This document shows, in pieces, positions 29,312 through 40,699 of a stretch of DNA of 64,000 nt. The position numbers and the translations under genes were made by a program. A model generated the notes under the pieces. It worked only from the letters and a program-made list of their open reading frames with translations, did no database searches and had not been told where the DNA came from. Every line of letters begins with the position of its first letter. Within the stretch, counting starts at the first letter, position 1. The stretch comes from Rhodocollybia butyracea (lineage: Eukaryota > Basidiomycota > Agaricomycetes > Agaricales > Omphalotaceae). The stretch covers positions 1 to 64,000 of the forward strand of contig JADNRY010000252.1 of the NCBI GenBank assembly GCA_015501585.1, read 5' to 3'.

Positions 29312-32300
29312 TTGAAGGATATGCCTGAACTTAGCAGGAATCCTCCAGATTTCACACCTACTGGGAGGTATACTCAGGAGAGGAAGGAGGTCATAGACAA
29401 TGCTCATTCCGAGGATTTTCTATGGCCAGAAGAGAGAAAGTTGTTGCATCATTTTATGATGGTGCAAGAAAAAGGATTTGCATGGAATGATGAAGAGAGG
29501 GGAAAGTTCAGAGAGGACTTCTTCCCACCTGTAGAAATGCCTGTAGTCCCTCATACTCCTTGGGTCCAGAAGAATATTCCAATTCCCCCTGGTACTTATG
29601 ATGAAGTATGTAAAGTTGTTAGGACTAAGATGGAGGCAGGAGTGTTTGAACCTTCAAACTCATCTTATAGATCAAGATGGTTTGGAGTTCTCAAGAAAGA
29701 TGGAAAGTCAATAAGGATTGTACAGAGTTTAGAGCCATTGAATGCAGTTACCATACAACACTCTGGATTACCTCCTGCAACAGATGAGTTAGCAGAACAA
29801 TTTGCTGGCTACTCCTGTGGAGCAATCTTAGATATGTATGTGGGTTATGATGAGAGGACACTAGCAGAGTCATCTAGGGACTTGACAACTTTCCAGACGC
29901 CTTATGGAGCACTTAGGTTAACCACCTTACCCATGGGTTGGACCAATTCAGTCCCTATATTCCATGATGATGTTACCTATATGTTGAGAAAGGAGATCCC
30001 CCATGTCACAAGACCTTACATTGATGATGTTCCAATTAAGGGTCCAAAGACAAGGTATGAATTACCTAATGGAGGATATGAAACTATCCCTGAAAATCCT
30101 GGTATACGCAGATTTGTCTGGGAGCACTTTCAGAATGTGAATAGAGTAGTTCAAAGAGTAAAGTACTGTGGAGGTACCTTCTCTGGATTTAAAGCAAGCA
30201 TTTGTTGTTCAGAGTTTAAAGTTGTTGGATACAGATGTAGCTATGAGGGAAGAATTGTAGACCCAGACTTGATGGGAGTTATTGAGAGATGGGGACCTTG
30301 TAAAAATATCTCTGATGTCAGGAGCTTCTTAGGAACTACTGGGGTCTGTAGAATGTTTGTCAAGAACTATGCAAAAATTGCAGAACCTATCAATAGACTC
30401 AGAAAGGAGGGGGTACCCTTTGAATGGACGTCTGAACAGCAGAAAGCTATGGATAACTTGAAGCAGGCAATTAGGGAGTCCCCTGCACTTAGGAAAATTG
30501 ACTATACTAGTCCAGAACCTGTAATTCTGTCGGTTGATAGTTCCTTTAAGGGAGTGGGATTCTACATTGCACAACAGGATGATGAGACCCGAAAAAGGCA
30601 TTATGCGAGATTTGGGTCCATCACCTACAATGACAGGGAAGCCAGGTTTTCACAACCTAAGAGAGAGTTGTATGGTCTATACAGAGCCTTATTTGCTTGT
30701 AAGTATTGGCTCTTTGGAATTAGAAATTTAAAAGTCGAGGTGGATGCAAAATTCATTAAGGGGATGATCCAACACCCTGATGAGGTGCCAAACGCGGCCA
30801 TCAACAGGTGGATTGAACAGATCCTGATGTACCACTTTGATCTTAGACATATTCCAGGAAGGTTACATGGATCTGATGGATTGTCTAGAAGAGACTGGGA
30901 AATTGGAGATGAAGTGTATTATAACCCTGAGCTGGAGTATCAGGCGGATGAGAAGTCTTGCACTTTCTCCTTTGAAGGTGGAATAGATACCACCATCCCC
31001 TGGGAAGAGTTTAAAGATGAGATTGATACCCGTACTGGTTTCCTTCATGAAATTGCGGAGTCTGTACAAGACTTTGTGAAAACTGCAGAGGATGCTAGTA
31101 TGAAAGAACAGTTTTTGAGAGGAAAGATTGCACAGGAGGATACCTCCACTGCACCTTTGCTTGCAGCCCTTCCACAGGCTGTCAAGCCACAGCCTTATAT
31201 TAGCGAGGAAAAGTATGAAGAAGGACACAGATCAGAGAGAGGTAAAGAGCAGGACAACAGGCTCCTCAGTGTAAGGACCTGGTTAAAAGACCCTGCTTGG
31301 AAGCCAGATTTTGTGAAAGACAATGAGAACCACTATTTGAACTTCAAACAATTTGCCAGACAATTCTTCTTGAAAAATGACAAGTTGTACAAAAGGGATA
31401 TTGAGGGTAAACATTGTCTAGTTGTGGGGAAGGAACACAGAATGTCAATGATGAAAGCGGCTCATGATAGTCTTGGGCACAGGGGTGTCTTTGCCACTAA
31501 AGCTTTGTTATCTGAGAGATTCTGGTGGCCTGAACTAGATAGAGATGCCAACTGGTATGTGAAGACATGCCACTTGTGTCAGGAAAGATTGAAAGAATTG
31601 ATTAGGACCCCGCCTAAGCTTACATCCACCCCTTCTATTTTACAAGTCCTTCATGCAGACACTATGCATATGCCAAAGTCAAATAATAAAAAGTACTTTG
31701 TGCATGGCAGGTGCCATGTTTCAAGTTGGATGGAGGGGAGGGCACTCCAGAAAGAAACTGGAAAAGCAATTGGTGATTGGATGTTTGAGGACATTATATG
31801 CAGATGGGGGTGTCTAGCTGTAATCTACACAGATAATGGTCCACCATTTGTAAATGCACTTAAATATTTGTCAGAGAGATATGGAATCAAAGGGATTAGG
31901 ATTGCTCCCTATAATTCACAAGCTAATGGGAAGATAGAGAGACCACACTGGGATGTCAGACAGGCCCTTTACAAGGCTGCCAATGGTATCCAATCTAAGT
32001 GGGCTTTCCATGTCTCAGAAGTGATGTGGGCTGATAGAATTACTGTTAGAAAGAGATTGGGTTGTTCCCCCTTCTTTGCCATGACAGGAGCACACCCAGT
32101 CCTCCCCTTTGACATCATGCAAGCAACTTGGCTCATGCAAGTGCCAGGACATGTACTTAGTACTACTGAGTTAATTGGACTTAGAGCCAGAGCTCTGTCT
32201 CTGCATGCAGACCATGTTAAAGATATAATGAGTTCCATAGACCATGAGAAGAGAGAAAGAACACTAAGATATGAGAAGATGCATGCTCACACTATCAAAA

Positions 32301-32401
32301 GCTTTGACTTCAAACCAGGGAACCTTGTACTAGTGAGAAATTCACAAGTGGAGAACTCCCTTAATGCTAAAATGATGCCAAGATGGTGGGCCCCTGCATA
32401 A
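29312..32401 (+). CDS. Gypsy RT-RNase H-integrase
   Basis: A 1029-codon frame. RT: SRWFGVLKKDGKSIRIV near residue 120, LTTLPMGWTNSVPIFHDDV, and the catalytic PYIDDVPIKG near residue 240. RNase H: LSVDSSFKGVGFYIA, then KRELYGLYRALFA and HIPGRLHGSDGLSRR. Integrase: zinc finger (HDSLGHRG ... CHLCQ), then the DDE residues in LHADTMHMPK, IYTDNGPPF and NSQANGKIERPH. This is the longest unbroken frame in the window. It ends prematurely at MPRWWAPA because a GGG run needs one more G; the real frame continues at 32383. Confidence 0.9.
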   Translation: MKDMPELSRNPPDFTPTGRYTQERKEVIDNAHSEDFLWPEERKLLHHFMMVQEKGFAWNDEERGKFREDFFPPVEMPVVPHTPWVQKNIPIPPGTYDEVCKVVRTKMEAGVFEPSNSSYRSRWFGVLKKDGKSIRIVQSLEPLNAVTIQHSGLPPATDELAEQFAGYSCGAILDMYVGYDERTLAESSRDLTTFQTPYGALRLTTLPMGWTNSVPIFHDDVTYMLRKEIPHVTRPYIDDVPIKGPKTRYELPNGGYETIPENPGIRRFVWEHFQNVNRVVQRVKYCGGTFSGFKASICCSEFKVVGYRCSYEGRIVDPDLMGVIERWGPCKNISDVRSFLGTTGVCRMFVKNYAKIAEPINRLRKEGVPFEWTSEQQKAMDNLKQAIRESPALRKIDYTSPEPVILSVDSSFKGVGFYIAQQDDETRKRHYARFGSITYNDREARFSQPKRELYGLYRALFACKYWLFGIRNLKVEVDAKFIKGMIQHPDEVPNAAINRWIEQILMYHFDLRHIPGRLHGSDGLSRRDWEIGDEVYYNPELEYQADEKSCTFSFEGGIDTTIPWEEFKDEIDTRTGFLHEIAESVQDFVKTAEDASMKEQFLRGKIAQEDTSTAPLLAALPQAVKPQPYISEEKYEEGHRSERGKEQDNRLLSVRTWLKDPAWKPDFVKDNENHYLNFKQFARQFFLKNDKLYKRDIEGKHCLVVGKEHRMSMMKAAHDSLGHRGVFATKALLSERFWWPELDRDANWYVKTCHLCQERLKELIRTPPKLTSTPSILQVLHADTMHMPKSNNKKYFVHGRCHVSSWMEGRALQKETGKAIGDWMFEDIICRWGCLAVIYTDNGPPFVNALKYLSERYGIKGIRIAPYNSQANGKIERPHWDVRQALYKAANGIQSKWAFHVSEVMWADRITVRKRLGCSPFFAMTGAHPVLPFDIMQATWLMQVPGHVLSTTELIGLRARALSLHADHVKDIMSSIDHEKRERTLRYEKMHAHTIKSFDFKPGNLVLVRNSQVENSLNAKMMPRWWAPA

Positions 32402-32730
32402 TTATTAGAAAGACTAAGGGAGGAGCTTATGTAGTTGCCGAAATGGATGGATCAGTTTTTCAAAACAAGATCTCACCATTTCGGGTCAGGCCTTACAACG
32501 CCCGGCATAAAATTACACTTCCCGAGAATCTATCTACACTTACGGGACTTACTCCCGAGGAACTCGAAAGAATTGTTCAAGGGCCAGAGCCCAGCGAGAA
32601 AGATGTTAGTTCCGAAGAGTCCAAAATAATTTCAGAAGAAGTTAATTTTGAGTTTGATCGGATCAGTGATTATGAATACGATAACACGATCACCGAGCCG
32701 AGGATCAGAGGCGAACGAGAAAATGATTAA
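32383..32730 (+). CDS. Gypsy integrase C-terminal tail
   Basis: This continues the integrase frame after the shift at about 32388 (GPCIIIRKTKGGAYVVAEMD). The pattern is the SH3-like/GPY-type end of Gypsy integrases, with an acidic C-terminus. It stops at 32730, and LINE-derived sequence begins soon after. Confidence 0.7.
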   Translation: MVGPCIIIRKTKGGAYVVAEMDGSVFQNKISPFRVRPYNARHKITLPENLSTLTGLTPEELERIVQGPEPSEKDVSSEESKIISEEVNFEFDRISDYEYDNTITEPRIRGEREND

Positions 32731-32922
32731 GTGAGGAGACCGCGAGGAGATCAAAAGGAGAAGGTAAAGGAAGATCTGTCAGAATTCTGCCAGATTTCAC
32801 AAGTAAGGAGAAGTGGCGAGTATGGACTTAGCAAATGAACTCAAAGTAAAATCATATATGAGGCGAGGCACACATGAATGCGGAACGTCGTGAAAACATT
32901 CTAAAAACTACATGGAGCCGAT

Positions 32923-34201
32923 TTGAAAATGTTCTACTCTAAACTACCTGATACCGCCAATGCGGCTGGAGTTGCTATAATTCTAAACCGAAATATTACA
33001 AGCACAGAAGGGATACAGACCCACGAGATAGTACCGGGCCATGCAATGTTAATGGAATCTGTCTGGCATGGCACAGAAAGACTAACACTACTCGCTCTAT
33101 ATGCTCCATGCTCGGATAGCACAACAAATGCAGGATTTTGGGAAAAAAATAAATGACTTCTTCGAGAACAACCCAAGAATTCCTCGACCAGATATCGTCC
33201 TTGGGGACTTGAATATGGTTGAGGAACCACTGGACAGAAATCCAGCACGAGAGGACCCGCATGTAATAACTGAAGCATTTGACGACCTCAAAACAAAACT
33301 CCAGCTGGTAGATGGATGGAGAGATACATACCCTCTACGCCAAGAGTACACGTACTCTCAGAACAGAACCGACCAACGCCCTAGCCAAGCAAGGCTAGAC
33401 AGGATATATGTAAAAGCATCACAGCTTGAACATGCCGAAATTGAGAAGCCATGGATTAAAACGGACCATGAGATGATCACGATGAAGCTTACATGTGAAG
33501 AAGCCCCAATGGTTGGGCCTGGGCGGTGGAAAATGCCACTACACATCCTGTATGACAAGGATGTGAGAGCATTCATACACTCAGAGGGTATGAAAGCTGA
33601 AGCAGAAATGACCGATCTGGAAAACGCAGGACAGTGGGACCCCAATCATAACCCACAGACTATCTGGGCCAATTTCCAGACCCGGTTTGTGAAACTGGCA
33701 AGGCAAAGGGCAAAAATTGTGATCCCCAAGATCGAGAAACAAATGAAGGATCTAGAAGTCAAAATCAAGCTAGTCACCGATGATGTCACCCTAACAGATG
33801 AGGAACGCTCCCTGTCATTAATCGTCCTGAAGGAAGCACTTGGAAAATTAATTGAACATCGGGAACGATCTTCAAGTGCAGCCGCGAAAGCCAACTACAA
33901 AGTCCACGGCGAGACAATGTCAAAATATTGGTCCAACATCCATCGGGAACGGAAACCAAGGGACTTGATCCGACGGCTAAGAAAGCCAAACCACCAACCT
34001 CCCCCGCTGGACCCACTAGGGGATATAGATCGACAACTCCAAGACAGGACTCCAGAACTAGAGAACGAGTATGAAAAGAACTCACAAGCCATGGCGGACA
34101 TGATGAAAGACCACCATGGGAAGCTACAGGATGACGAAACATTGCCGAATGAGGATACCAGAGAGGAGATGAATTCAACAAACCCTACAAAAAATCAATA
34201 G
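32923..34201 (+). CDS. LINE endonuclease domain
   Basis: Two frames (from 32923 and 33101) join at an A7 run near 33143, where six As would read FWEKINDFFENN. Endonuclease motifs present are DIVLGDLN, ARLDRIYV and TDHEMI. The N-terminal catalytic Asn and Glu motifs are missing, so the domain is 5'-truncated. The remainder is a Lys/Glu-rich linker towards the RT. The enzyme would nick target DNA for target-primed reverse transcription, but this copy is probably inactive. Confidence 0.78.
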
Positions 34202-35338
34202 AACACTCACAGAGGAACAGAAAGAACGGCTAAAAGCTCTGCTAAACTGGATGAGGAGATGTGGCGAGAGCACTCGAACAAATTGTCGGCAAATATGGCA
34301 AAGCAACCCGGACTCAATGGGATATTCAGCTATGAGGTGATGGGAAACTCATTGACGGCAGATACAAAAATGCCACAGCCCATGAAAAAGAAGAATTGTA
34401 ATATAGTTTCGAACCTTGCGAAAGAGTGTACAACGATAATCGAACTGAAATGGCGAGATGGTACCTGGGACTACCTGGCTTTTCGGAGCCAAATTCAATA
34501 TTAATAAAACAGAAATAATCCCAATTGGCACACCCGAATACCGTGACCTACTCCGACAACAGAGGTCCTTAAACGGAGAGGATGAAAATGGAATCCCAGC
34601 ACACATCAAAATAGCATGTGAAGGGGAAGCCATCCGATCGCTTGGCGCCCTCATAGGCAATGGAATATGTCAGGTAGAGCCTTGGACAAGAGTACTGGAG
34701 AAAATAGACCAATCCCTAGCTCGGTGGGAGAAAAGTATGCCTACAATGGAAGGGAGGCGCCTAATAATCTCGATGATTATCGGCGGGATGACCCAGTACC
34801 TCACGAAGGTACAAGGAATGCCAAAAGAAATAGAGGCAAGACTGGAAAAGCGAATTAAAAAATTTCTTTGGGCAGAAAAAGACTTTGTCCGAGTAAATAA
34901 GGAAACTGTAAATGCACCAATTGAAAATGGGGGACGACAAGTTCTGGATATAGTAGCACGAAACGAGGCAGTCATGGTGACATGGCTACAATCTTACCTC
35001 AACTTCACAGAGAATAGGGCAACATGGACGTACATTGCTGACGAGCTGATGGCTAGACATGTCCCCCAATGCGATGAGAACATTGACGAATGGTCGAAGA
35101 TAAATGTCTTCCTACAATCCTGGAATGTGAAGAAAGGGGACCTGCCCCAAGACCTAAAAGACATGATGGGAGTGGCAAAGAAGTACGGTCTCCGCATGGA
35201 GGGACTAGCATTCTCAAGGGAAATACTTCGTCAGATGCCAATCTGGCTCCACCGAGAGGCAGATGGACTCCGGACTATTCACAACAGTAAAGAAACACGC
35301 TGTCTGCGCGACAAGCATCGGGTTAAAACAGTGGGTGG
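34202..35338 (+). pseudogene. LINE reverse transcriptase remnant
   Basis: The RT opening (PGLNGI) is visible at about 34310, in poor frame. After a junction at 34465-34480 the sequence resumes at KFNINKTEIIPIGTPEY, a segment that normally lies after the catalytic FADD box. Palm motifs including the catalytic aspartates are absent, so about 1 kb has been deleted. The thumb/connection region is in frame to about 35338. Confidence 0.75.
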
Positions 35339-36956
35339 AAACAGAGACCATTGCAAGGCTATCCAGGACCGCAAGACACACTGGCCGACGGAACTGCCGC
35401 TGTGCTGGTTGTGCATCACTGAGGTTGGTAGACTGTGCCTGCCCATACAAATGCATGCGAAAGGCAAACGAACTTCTATCAAAACTACCACCAAAGTGGA
35501 ATCCAATGTCCAGATTACCAGAAGATTTTGAACCTAATGACTTACCGGCAACTGGGTCTGAACATGCAGACTACTTTGACTGGAGAATAACAACCAAGGG
35601 GACCCTTGCCGATGCATTCCGAATTTTCACAAATGGGGACCGTAGCAATAATATACCCACAAACGAGTGGGATGCTGATGGACTAGATGAACTAAACTTC
35701 TACACAGATGGGTCCTACAAAAATAATGGAGATGAGGGCCCTACAACAGGGTCTGGAATATACTGCGAGAGTGACAACTCACGAAATCGAGCCATCAAAA
35801 TTCCAGGAGAATTCAAACAAACAAACCAGACTGGCGAGGTCATTGCTATAAAGGAATGTGTATGGGATGCGCCCAAGGATATTGATATATCCATCCATAG
35901 TGACTCCCGGACATACGTGCAAGGTCTGACAAAACACTTACAGCAGTGGGAAGACAGAGATTTTATTGGAGTTTCAAATACAACTGAAATCCGGGCAACA
36001 GTGGCAAAACTGAGAGAACGAAAAGCTACAACAAAGCTAGTATGGGTGAAAGGACACGCCGGCATAGAGGGAAATGAAAAAGCTGACGAGCTAGCAAACC
36101 AAGGACGGGAAAAACTAACTCAAGACCAGATTGACTTATCCATCAAACCAAACCTTAAACTGACTGGAGTAAAACTGTCAAAGGTAACACAGTCCCTGGC
36201 ATATAAGGCCATCCGAAGAAAGAAAATGCAAACAAAAACTTACCGAGAGCGCATGGACCGCCGGGCTACAAGAATAAACCTAGGCAGAGCCCAAGCTTGT
36301 GCAGTAGACATATGTGGGGCCACTCCATCTGAAGAGGCCCTGTGGAAGTCAATCCGGCACAAAGACTTTAGTAAAAAATTCCAGTACTTCTTATGGATGG
36401 TCATCCACAACGCTTATAAGGTGGGAGACTTCTGGGATAATGTCCCAAACTTTGAACATAGGGGGCAATGCAATACCTGCCAAGTTCCGGAAACACTAGA
36501 ACACATCCTCTTCGAATGTTCCTGCTCAGGCCAGAAGGAAATATGGGATCTGGCACAAAATGCATGGGAAAAACGAACCACTGAGTGGATAGAGCCCACC
36601 TTTGGAATAATGATGGGCTGCGGCACAACGAACCTTTACGATGCGGATGGGAAGACCCTGCCTGGTGAGTCCCGCTTATACCGAATCCTGGTATCAGAAA
36701 GTGCCTATCTAATCTGGAAAATGAGAAACAAAAGGGTCATAAATGGGGAAACTCCCCATCAAAACGAGAAATCGAAAACAGATGGCGTCGAACACTGGAA
36801 AGCCGATACCAGCTGGACACCCTCCTCACATCAAGCAAATTCGGCCGGCGGAAACTATCCAAAGGCGTAATGAGATCAACTTGGACACACATAGTCCGAG
36901 AAGATCTTAGTCCTGACCAAATCTTACTGGCCAGGCCCGGGGTTTTAGTGGTGTAA
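35339..36956 (+). CDS. LINE RNase H and zinc-knuckle tail
   Basis: Complete RNase HI motifs: FYTDGSYKNNG, GEVIAIKE, IHSDSRTYVQ and VWVKGHAGIEGNEKADELA (the D-E-D-D set). Downstream comes a CCHC-type segment, CNTCQVPETLEHILFEC, characteristic of the C-terminus of Tad and I-like LINEs. The listed frame (35263-36870) leaves the real frame near 36752, where CCCC should probably be five Cs. The true frame then runs to a TAA at 36954-36956. Confidence 0.82.
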
Positions 36957-37247
36957 ACGGGCAGGCACAAGGGCGGCGGGGGTTTATGCAAGGTAGATGG
37001 AATTATGATTTATTTACTAACAAAAAACAGGAGAGCGGTTAGAAGGAGAAAGCCTGCCCGGAGTCCCACACACCGCCTACCTGGCGAGTGCGTAACGCAT
37101 TCCCTCGGGTGGTTAAAATCTTAAAAAGTCGCTCGGTCCCGTACCCTGCAAGCTTAACGGCCGGAGAGGGGACGACAATGTGAGTCCACTCGATGGTGCC
37201 AAGAGACTAGAGCGACGAGAGTTGCTGGTTTCAGGCAACGTTCCACG

Positions 37248-37287
<40 letters not shown>
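37248..37287 (+). repeat. LINE poly(A) tail, 40 As
   Basis: Uninterrupted run of 40 As that ends the LINE. GACATAGTGATACTG follows as flank; I could not find its duplicate upstream. Confidence 0.92.
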
Positions 37288-37289
<2 letters not shown>

Positions 37290-39888
37290 CATAGTGATAC
37301 TGTGAAAGACTGGTGTAGACGAGTGTGGGGTCGATAGAGAAATGAGCAAGCTGATCCTATGTATTTATACGCGATTCTGCTCTTAAATCATCATCCACAT
37401 CGCTAAAGCTAATGACATTGTGGCGCAGATATTCGTAAGTTTTTTCAAAAGTTTTTACAGGACTCCGGCAGTGGCAAACATTCGTACGTCGCAAGTCCAC
37501 TTACTTACTTAACTTGGTGTCATTTCAGCGTCATTCAATCAGCTGAAGCGAGGCTTGAGCGAAGCATACAAGGAGTATGTACATGTAAGTACCAGTCTCT
37601 GATTTGGAATAAATCGAAGTTCTTAGTTTACAGAGGGTATGGCATATATATTGGTGACTTGATATTCTCGTAAATAATCTCATGAGAGAAATGGTATCAA
37701 GTATGCTACCTAGGCATCTAGCTACGCATGTGGTCGTTGTAGGCCTAGCTTAGGCTCTATGCATGTAGTAGGTATAAGTCATGTTATAAAACCTCATCTC
37801 AGTGGGATTAGAAAAAACTTTGGAGAAACCTCATCTGTCAGGGGTTGACGCAATGCCGGTAGACATACCGTAGTACAGCTGTTCAGTTCATTTGAATCTC
37901 CAAGCGGCCCCACAAGTCCAGAGTGAAGCACGAGTCGGAGCTCAATGATCAAGCTGGAGTTACGTTCCCTCGAGGCCTCATCAAGTTCCCAAGTCCCCAT
38001 AGATTTCATATGTTGACTTTTTCTGATTGAAAACATTAAACATTGCATGCGAGAAAGAGCGAAGACCGAGCCGAAGTAACTGCAATTTCAAGCACACATG
38101 ATATTGAGGTTATGTTAAAGCGATTTATGGCCATAACGTTTTGCACCCCTATTGATGTGGCTACGAACGTTCAAGAGTGAGATCAGTGGTCTGTCACTAG
38201 GTCCACCTGAAATCTACCGAAAGGGAGGTTATCATTGGTATCCGATCAATAAGCGAAAACGAGGGGAGTATTGGACTTGGCAAGGAGTCTGACACAGATC
38301 CAGGATTGCTAGACAACAGTGGCCAAGATGCTCTTTCGTTCCAACAGAGGACACTTAATTTGTGGTGGCACAAACTCTCACGTTGCAGTGTTGTTCTTTT
38401 ACATTTTCAATTTGACAGAGCTAGATAATTGACGACGTACCATCTGCGGACTGTTTCGCTCTGGCGAGCTGGTAAAGCGGCTCTTGTTAGTAGATGATTT
38501 ATGAATGATGTCCGAGTCGATGAACATTCATAGTAACGTACCATCGGCGGACTGTTTTGCTCTGCTTTTGTTTACTATTTAGAGACTGGAAGGATGGTGC
38601 GAATAGTTTGGTATTGAGAACGGTATAATTAACGGTATAATTCGAATTCGAGTTCTAGAAAACGACGGTGAGTTGTATCCTATAAGGAACGGATATTATT
38701 ATTTTCTTCACTCAGTATCCCAACATCTCCACGGCCGGCATCGCGTGCACGCGTCCGGGCTTCACAAAAGAAGGAAGAAGAAGAAAACATCCCCGAGCGC
38801 GAATACCGCAGCTTCGATGCCCCCGAGTCATTCAACAACCCGCTCGTCGTCAATATCCAGGTATCCAGATATCAGCGGATGCACGCGTGGGGAAGAAGGG
38901 AAGAGGGGAAGAGGGGAAGAGAGGAAGAGGTAACCGTAACAAGTGATTTGATGGCCTATGACCTTGAAGAAACGCGACCTGGCTTGTAGGATCTTGTACT
39001 TATAGGGAGTAGTAGCTGGATGCGAGGATGGCTGGGTTTGCCATATTGGTATATTGATAGGAATAGTTGAGGTGGGCGATAAGTTAACCTCAACGCTGGC
39101 GATAAGTATTAATTTTGGCGGATGTTTTTTGGCGGAACGGCTTGGGAGGTCTTCCGAGGGGGTTTTGTTCACCTCGTGGTTTTTCCATGCGTCAATAGTG
39201 TTTTTTTTTGTTATAGATGTATCTGTAACTGGTCTGGTCAACGTTTCAACGCAGAAGGCTGCAAAAAAGGCTTGCTGATCAAGATTCAACGCGCAACAAA
39301 TAACGACCAAGGACATTCATTCGATAGAGACAAACCTTGACTCTTAGTTCGGTTGAAGGGGGGTGACGATCATGGACCTGAAGAACAGCCGAGAAGATAC
39401 AGGCAGAGGAAATTAGAGGAAAATCAGAGGAAGAGGGAGGAGGACTTGGCCTGTTGGGCCTGTAGCGGAACGGAGGTGCTTTCCACTGAGGCGCCATTCG
39501 CAACTTGCATGCGGACGAGCTGCGAGCATAGCCGGAGTATGTGACTCGTGATTCGTGAGCTCCTTTCAATAGTGAAGGTGGTAAGAAGTTATACACACCT
39601 AAGTCTGATGGTCAAATTTTAAACTTCACTGAGGATAAGAGAAGATGTAAATGGGGTGGCGAGAAAGGGTTGTGAGGGTGCCTTCTTGCGCAGGTGATAT
39701 CAAGAGCTTCGTCATCTGCAGCAGGCGGCCCACCGTCATCCAGTCTGCAGTAGTACCGAGAGTTTCATGCTGCCGCGACTCGTCAGTCGAAACTTACAAT
39801 TATTGAAACGATGAGAACAAGGTCAACGTTACGCGTAAGGCCGCGCATACAGCATTTGGCTCCCATTCACATTCAATTGCATTGCCAC
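37288..39888. other. Intergenic region, no clear gene
   Basis: No frame here shows domains or good codon structure. The word ACGTACCATC-GCGGACTGTTT occurs twice (about 38436 and 38538) as a short direct repeat. A GAAGAGGGGAAGAGG low-complexity run lies at 38890-38930. The segment 39430-39545 shares CCTGTAGCGGAA and TGCTTTCCA words with 41215-41275, suggesting an old duplication around the secreted-protein gene. Confidence 0.5.
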
Positions 39889-40699
39889 CTAGAATCCAAG
39901 CGTTCTACTTATGACATGTAGACCTGTAACCCCAGCGATAAGCACATACAATGTACATCCAAAAACTTCTCCGTATAAATCAAATCTCCGACCCGAAGCT
40001 CTTAGCGCTCTCAATGCTGGGTCGCGACGCAGCGACTCTTTCACCCTCTCGGCTGTAAGGCCAGGACCTGGTAGCCCAAATCGAGGGGAATGAAGTCAAC
40101 TCAACCGGTGGCGCAGGCGGGTTTGACGGATGGTACAGGTTTTTCCCTTGTATCAGCTTCTTGAGCATCGCTTCGACCATGTACAACGAGGTCCCCTCCT
40201 CCTTCGATGCTGGTCCCTTTATGGGCAAGATTAGGCCTGGACCGACCTGCTCTTCGGATGCGAACCGCGCGGTAGCTTTCAGATCGATGATTTCAACGTC
40301 TGGTGGCACCGCGTTGTGTTTGATGAGCTCGAAAGTGGATTTCAAGGTCAAAGGCCCTTTCAATTTGTTGGCAACGGGTTTTGTGAAGAAGCGAAAAAGG
40401 TCGGCTTGTGGATGGGGCGGCGTGAAGATTAGGGACCATGCTTCATCGTTGGAACCTTTCTTGTTTTTCCAAACAGAAAGAGAATATGCGAATTTTTTCT
40501 CTACGTGATGTTCCTTTTCTCTCAATGAAACCAAGATGGGATGTTTTGAACAAAATTCACCAGGAGATACTATTTTCTTGAATGTTTTCCGAAGGCCCCG
40601 AGGTTCTATGTCGTTTTCAAGCAGAGGAGACGCATTGACAACCAGAAGGTTGGATAACAGCGGAAGCAACGTCGCCAGGATGAGTTTTCTGAAAAGCAT
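39889..40699 (-). CDS. Predicted secreted protein, unknown function
   Basis: A single-exon minus-strand frame from an ATG at 40697-40699. The N-terminus (MLFRKLILATLLPLLSNLLV, cleavage after NASP likely) is a clear signal peptide. The mature part is mixed alpha/beta in composition without motifs I recognise. The open frame ends at 39980. A neighbouring frame entered at a CCCC run near 40075 reads GLPGPGLTAERVKESLRRDP and runs to a stop at 39889 with a hydrophobic tail. One missing C would make that the true C-terminus, so the protein is either about 239 or about 268 residues. Confidence 0.6.

Larger units (their letters stand above)
24832..32730 (+). mobile_element. Ty3/Gypsy retrotransposon lacking its 3' LTR
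   Basis: A long leader/LTR is followed by gag (26217), an Asp-rich protease region, RT-RNase H-integrase (29312-32401) and a chromovirus-like C-terminal tail (to 32730). RT before integrase defines Ty3/Gypsy. No second LTR is found: coding sequence of a Tad-like LINE begins within about 170 bp of the Gypsy stop. The coding region is cut by at least six one-base shifts, most of them in homopolymers. The left end is approximate. Confidence 0.8.
32890..37287 (+). mobile_element. Tad-like LINE, 5'-truncated, RT core deleted
   Basis: This non-LTR retrotransposon holds an apurinic endonuclease, an RT remnant, an RNase H, a C-terminal zinc knuckle, a 3' UTR of about 290 bp and a 40-base A tail (37248-37287). 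The RNase H plus CCHC tail fits the Tad1 clade of fungal LINEs. The 5' end lacks the first catalytic part of the endonuclease. About 1 kb of the RT is missing at 34465-34480. It starts within 170 bp of the Gypsy stop, so the two elements are joined or one landed in the other. Confidence 0.82.

Noticed and set aside
37248..37287. 40-A run as a microsatellite
   Set aside because: It directly follows the LINE 3' UTR on the coding strand and is best read as its retrotransposition tail.
38673..39596. Genes predicted from several 60-160 codon frames between 38.6 and 39.6 kb
   Set aside because: Frames overlap on both strands, are low-complexity (Lys/Arg- or Pro/Ser-rich), and show no domains or consistent splice sites.
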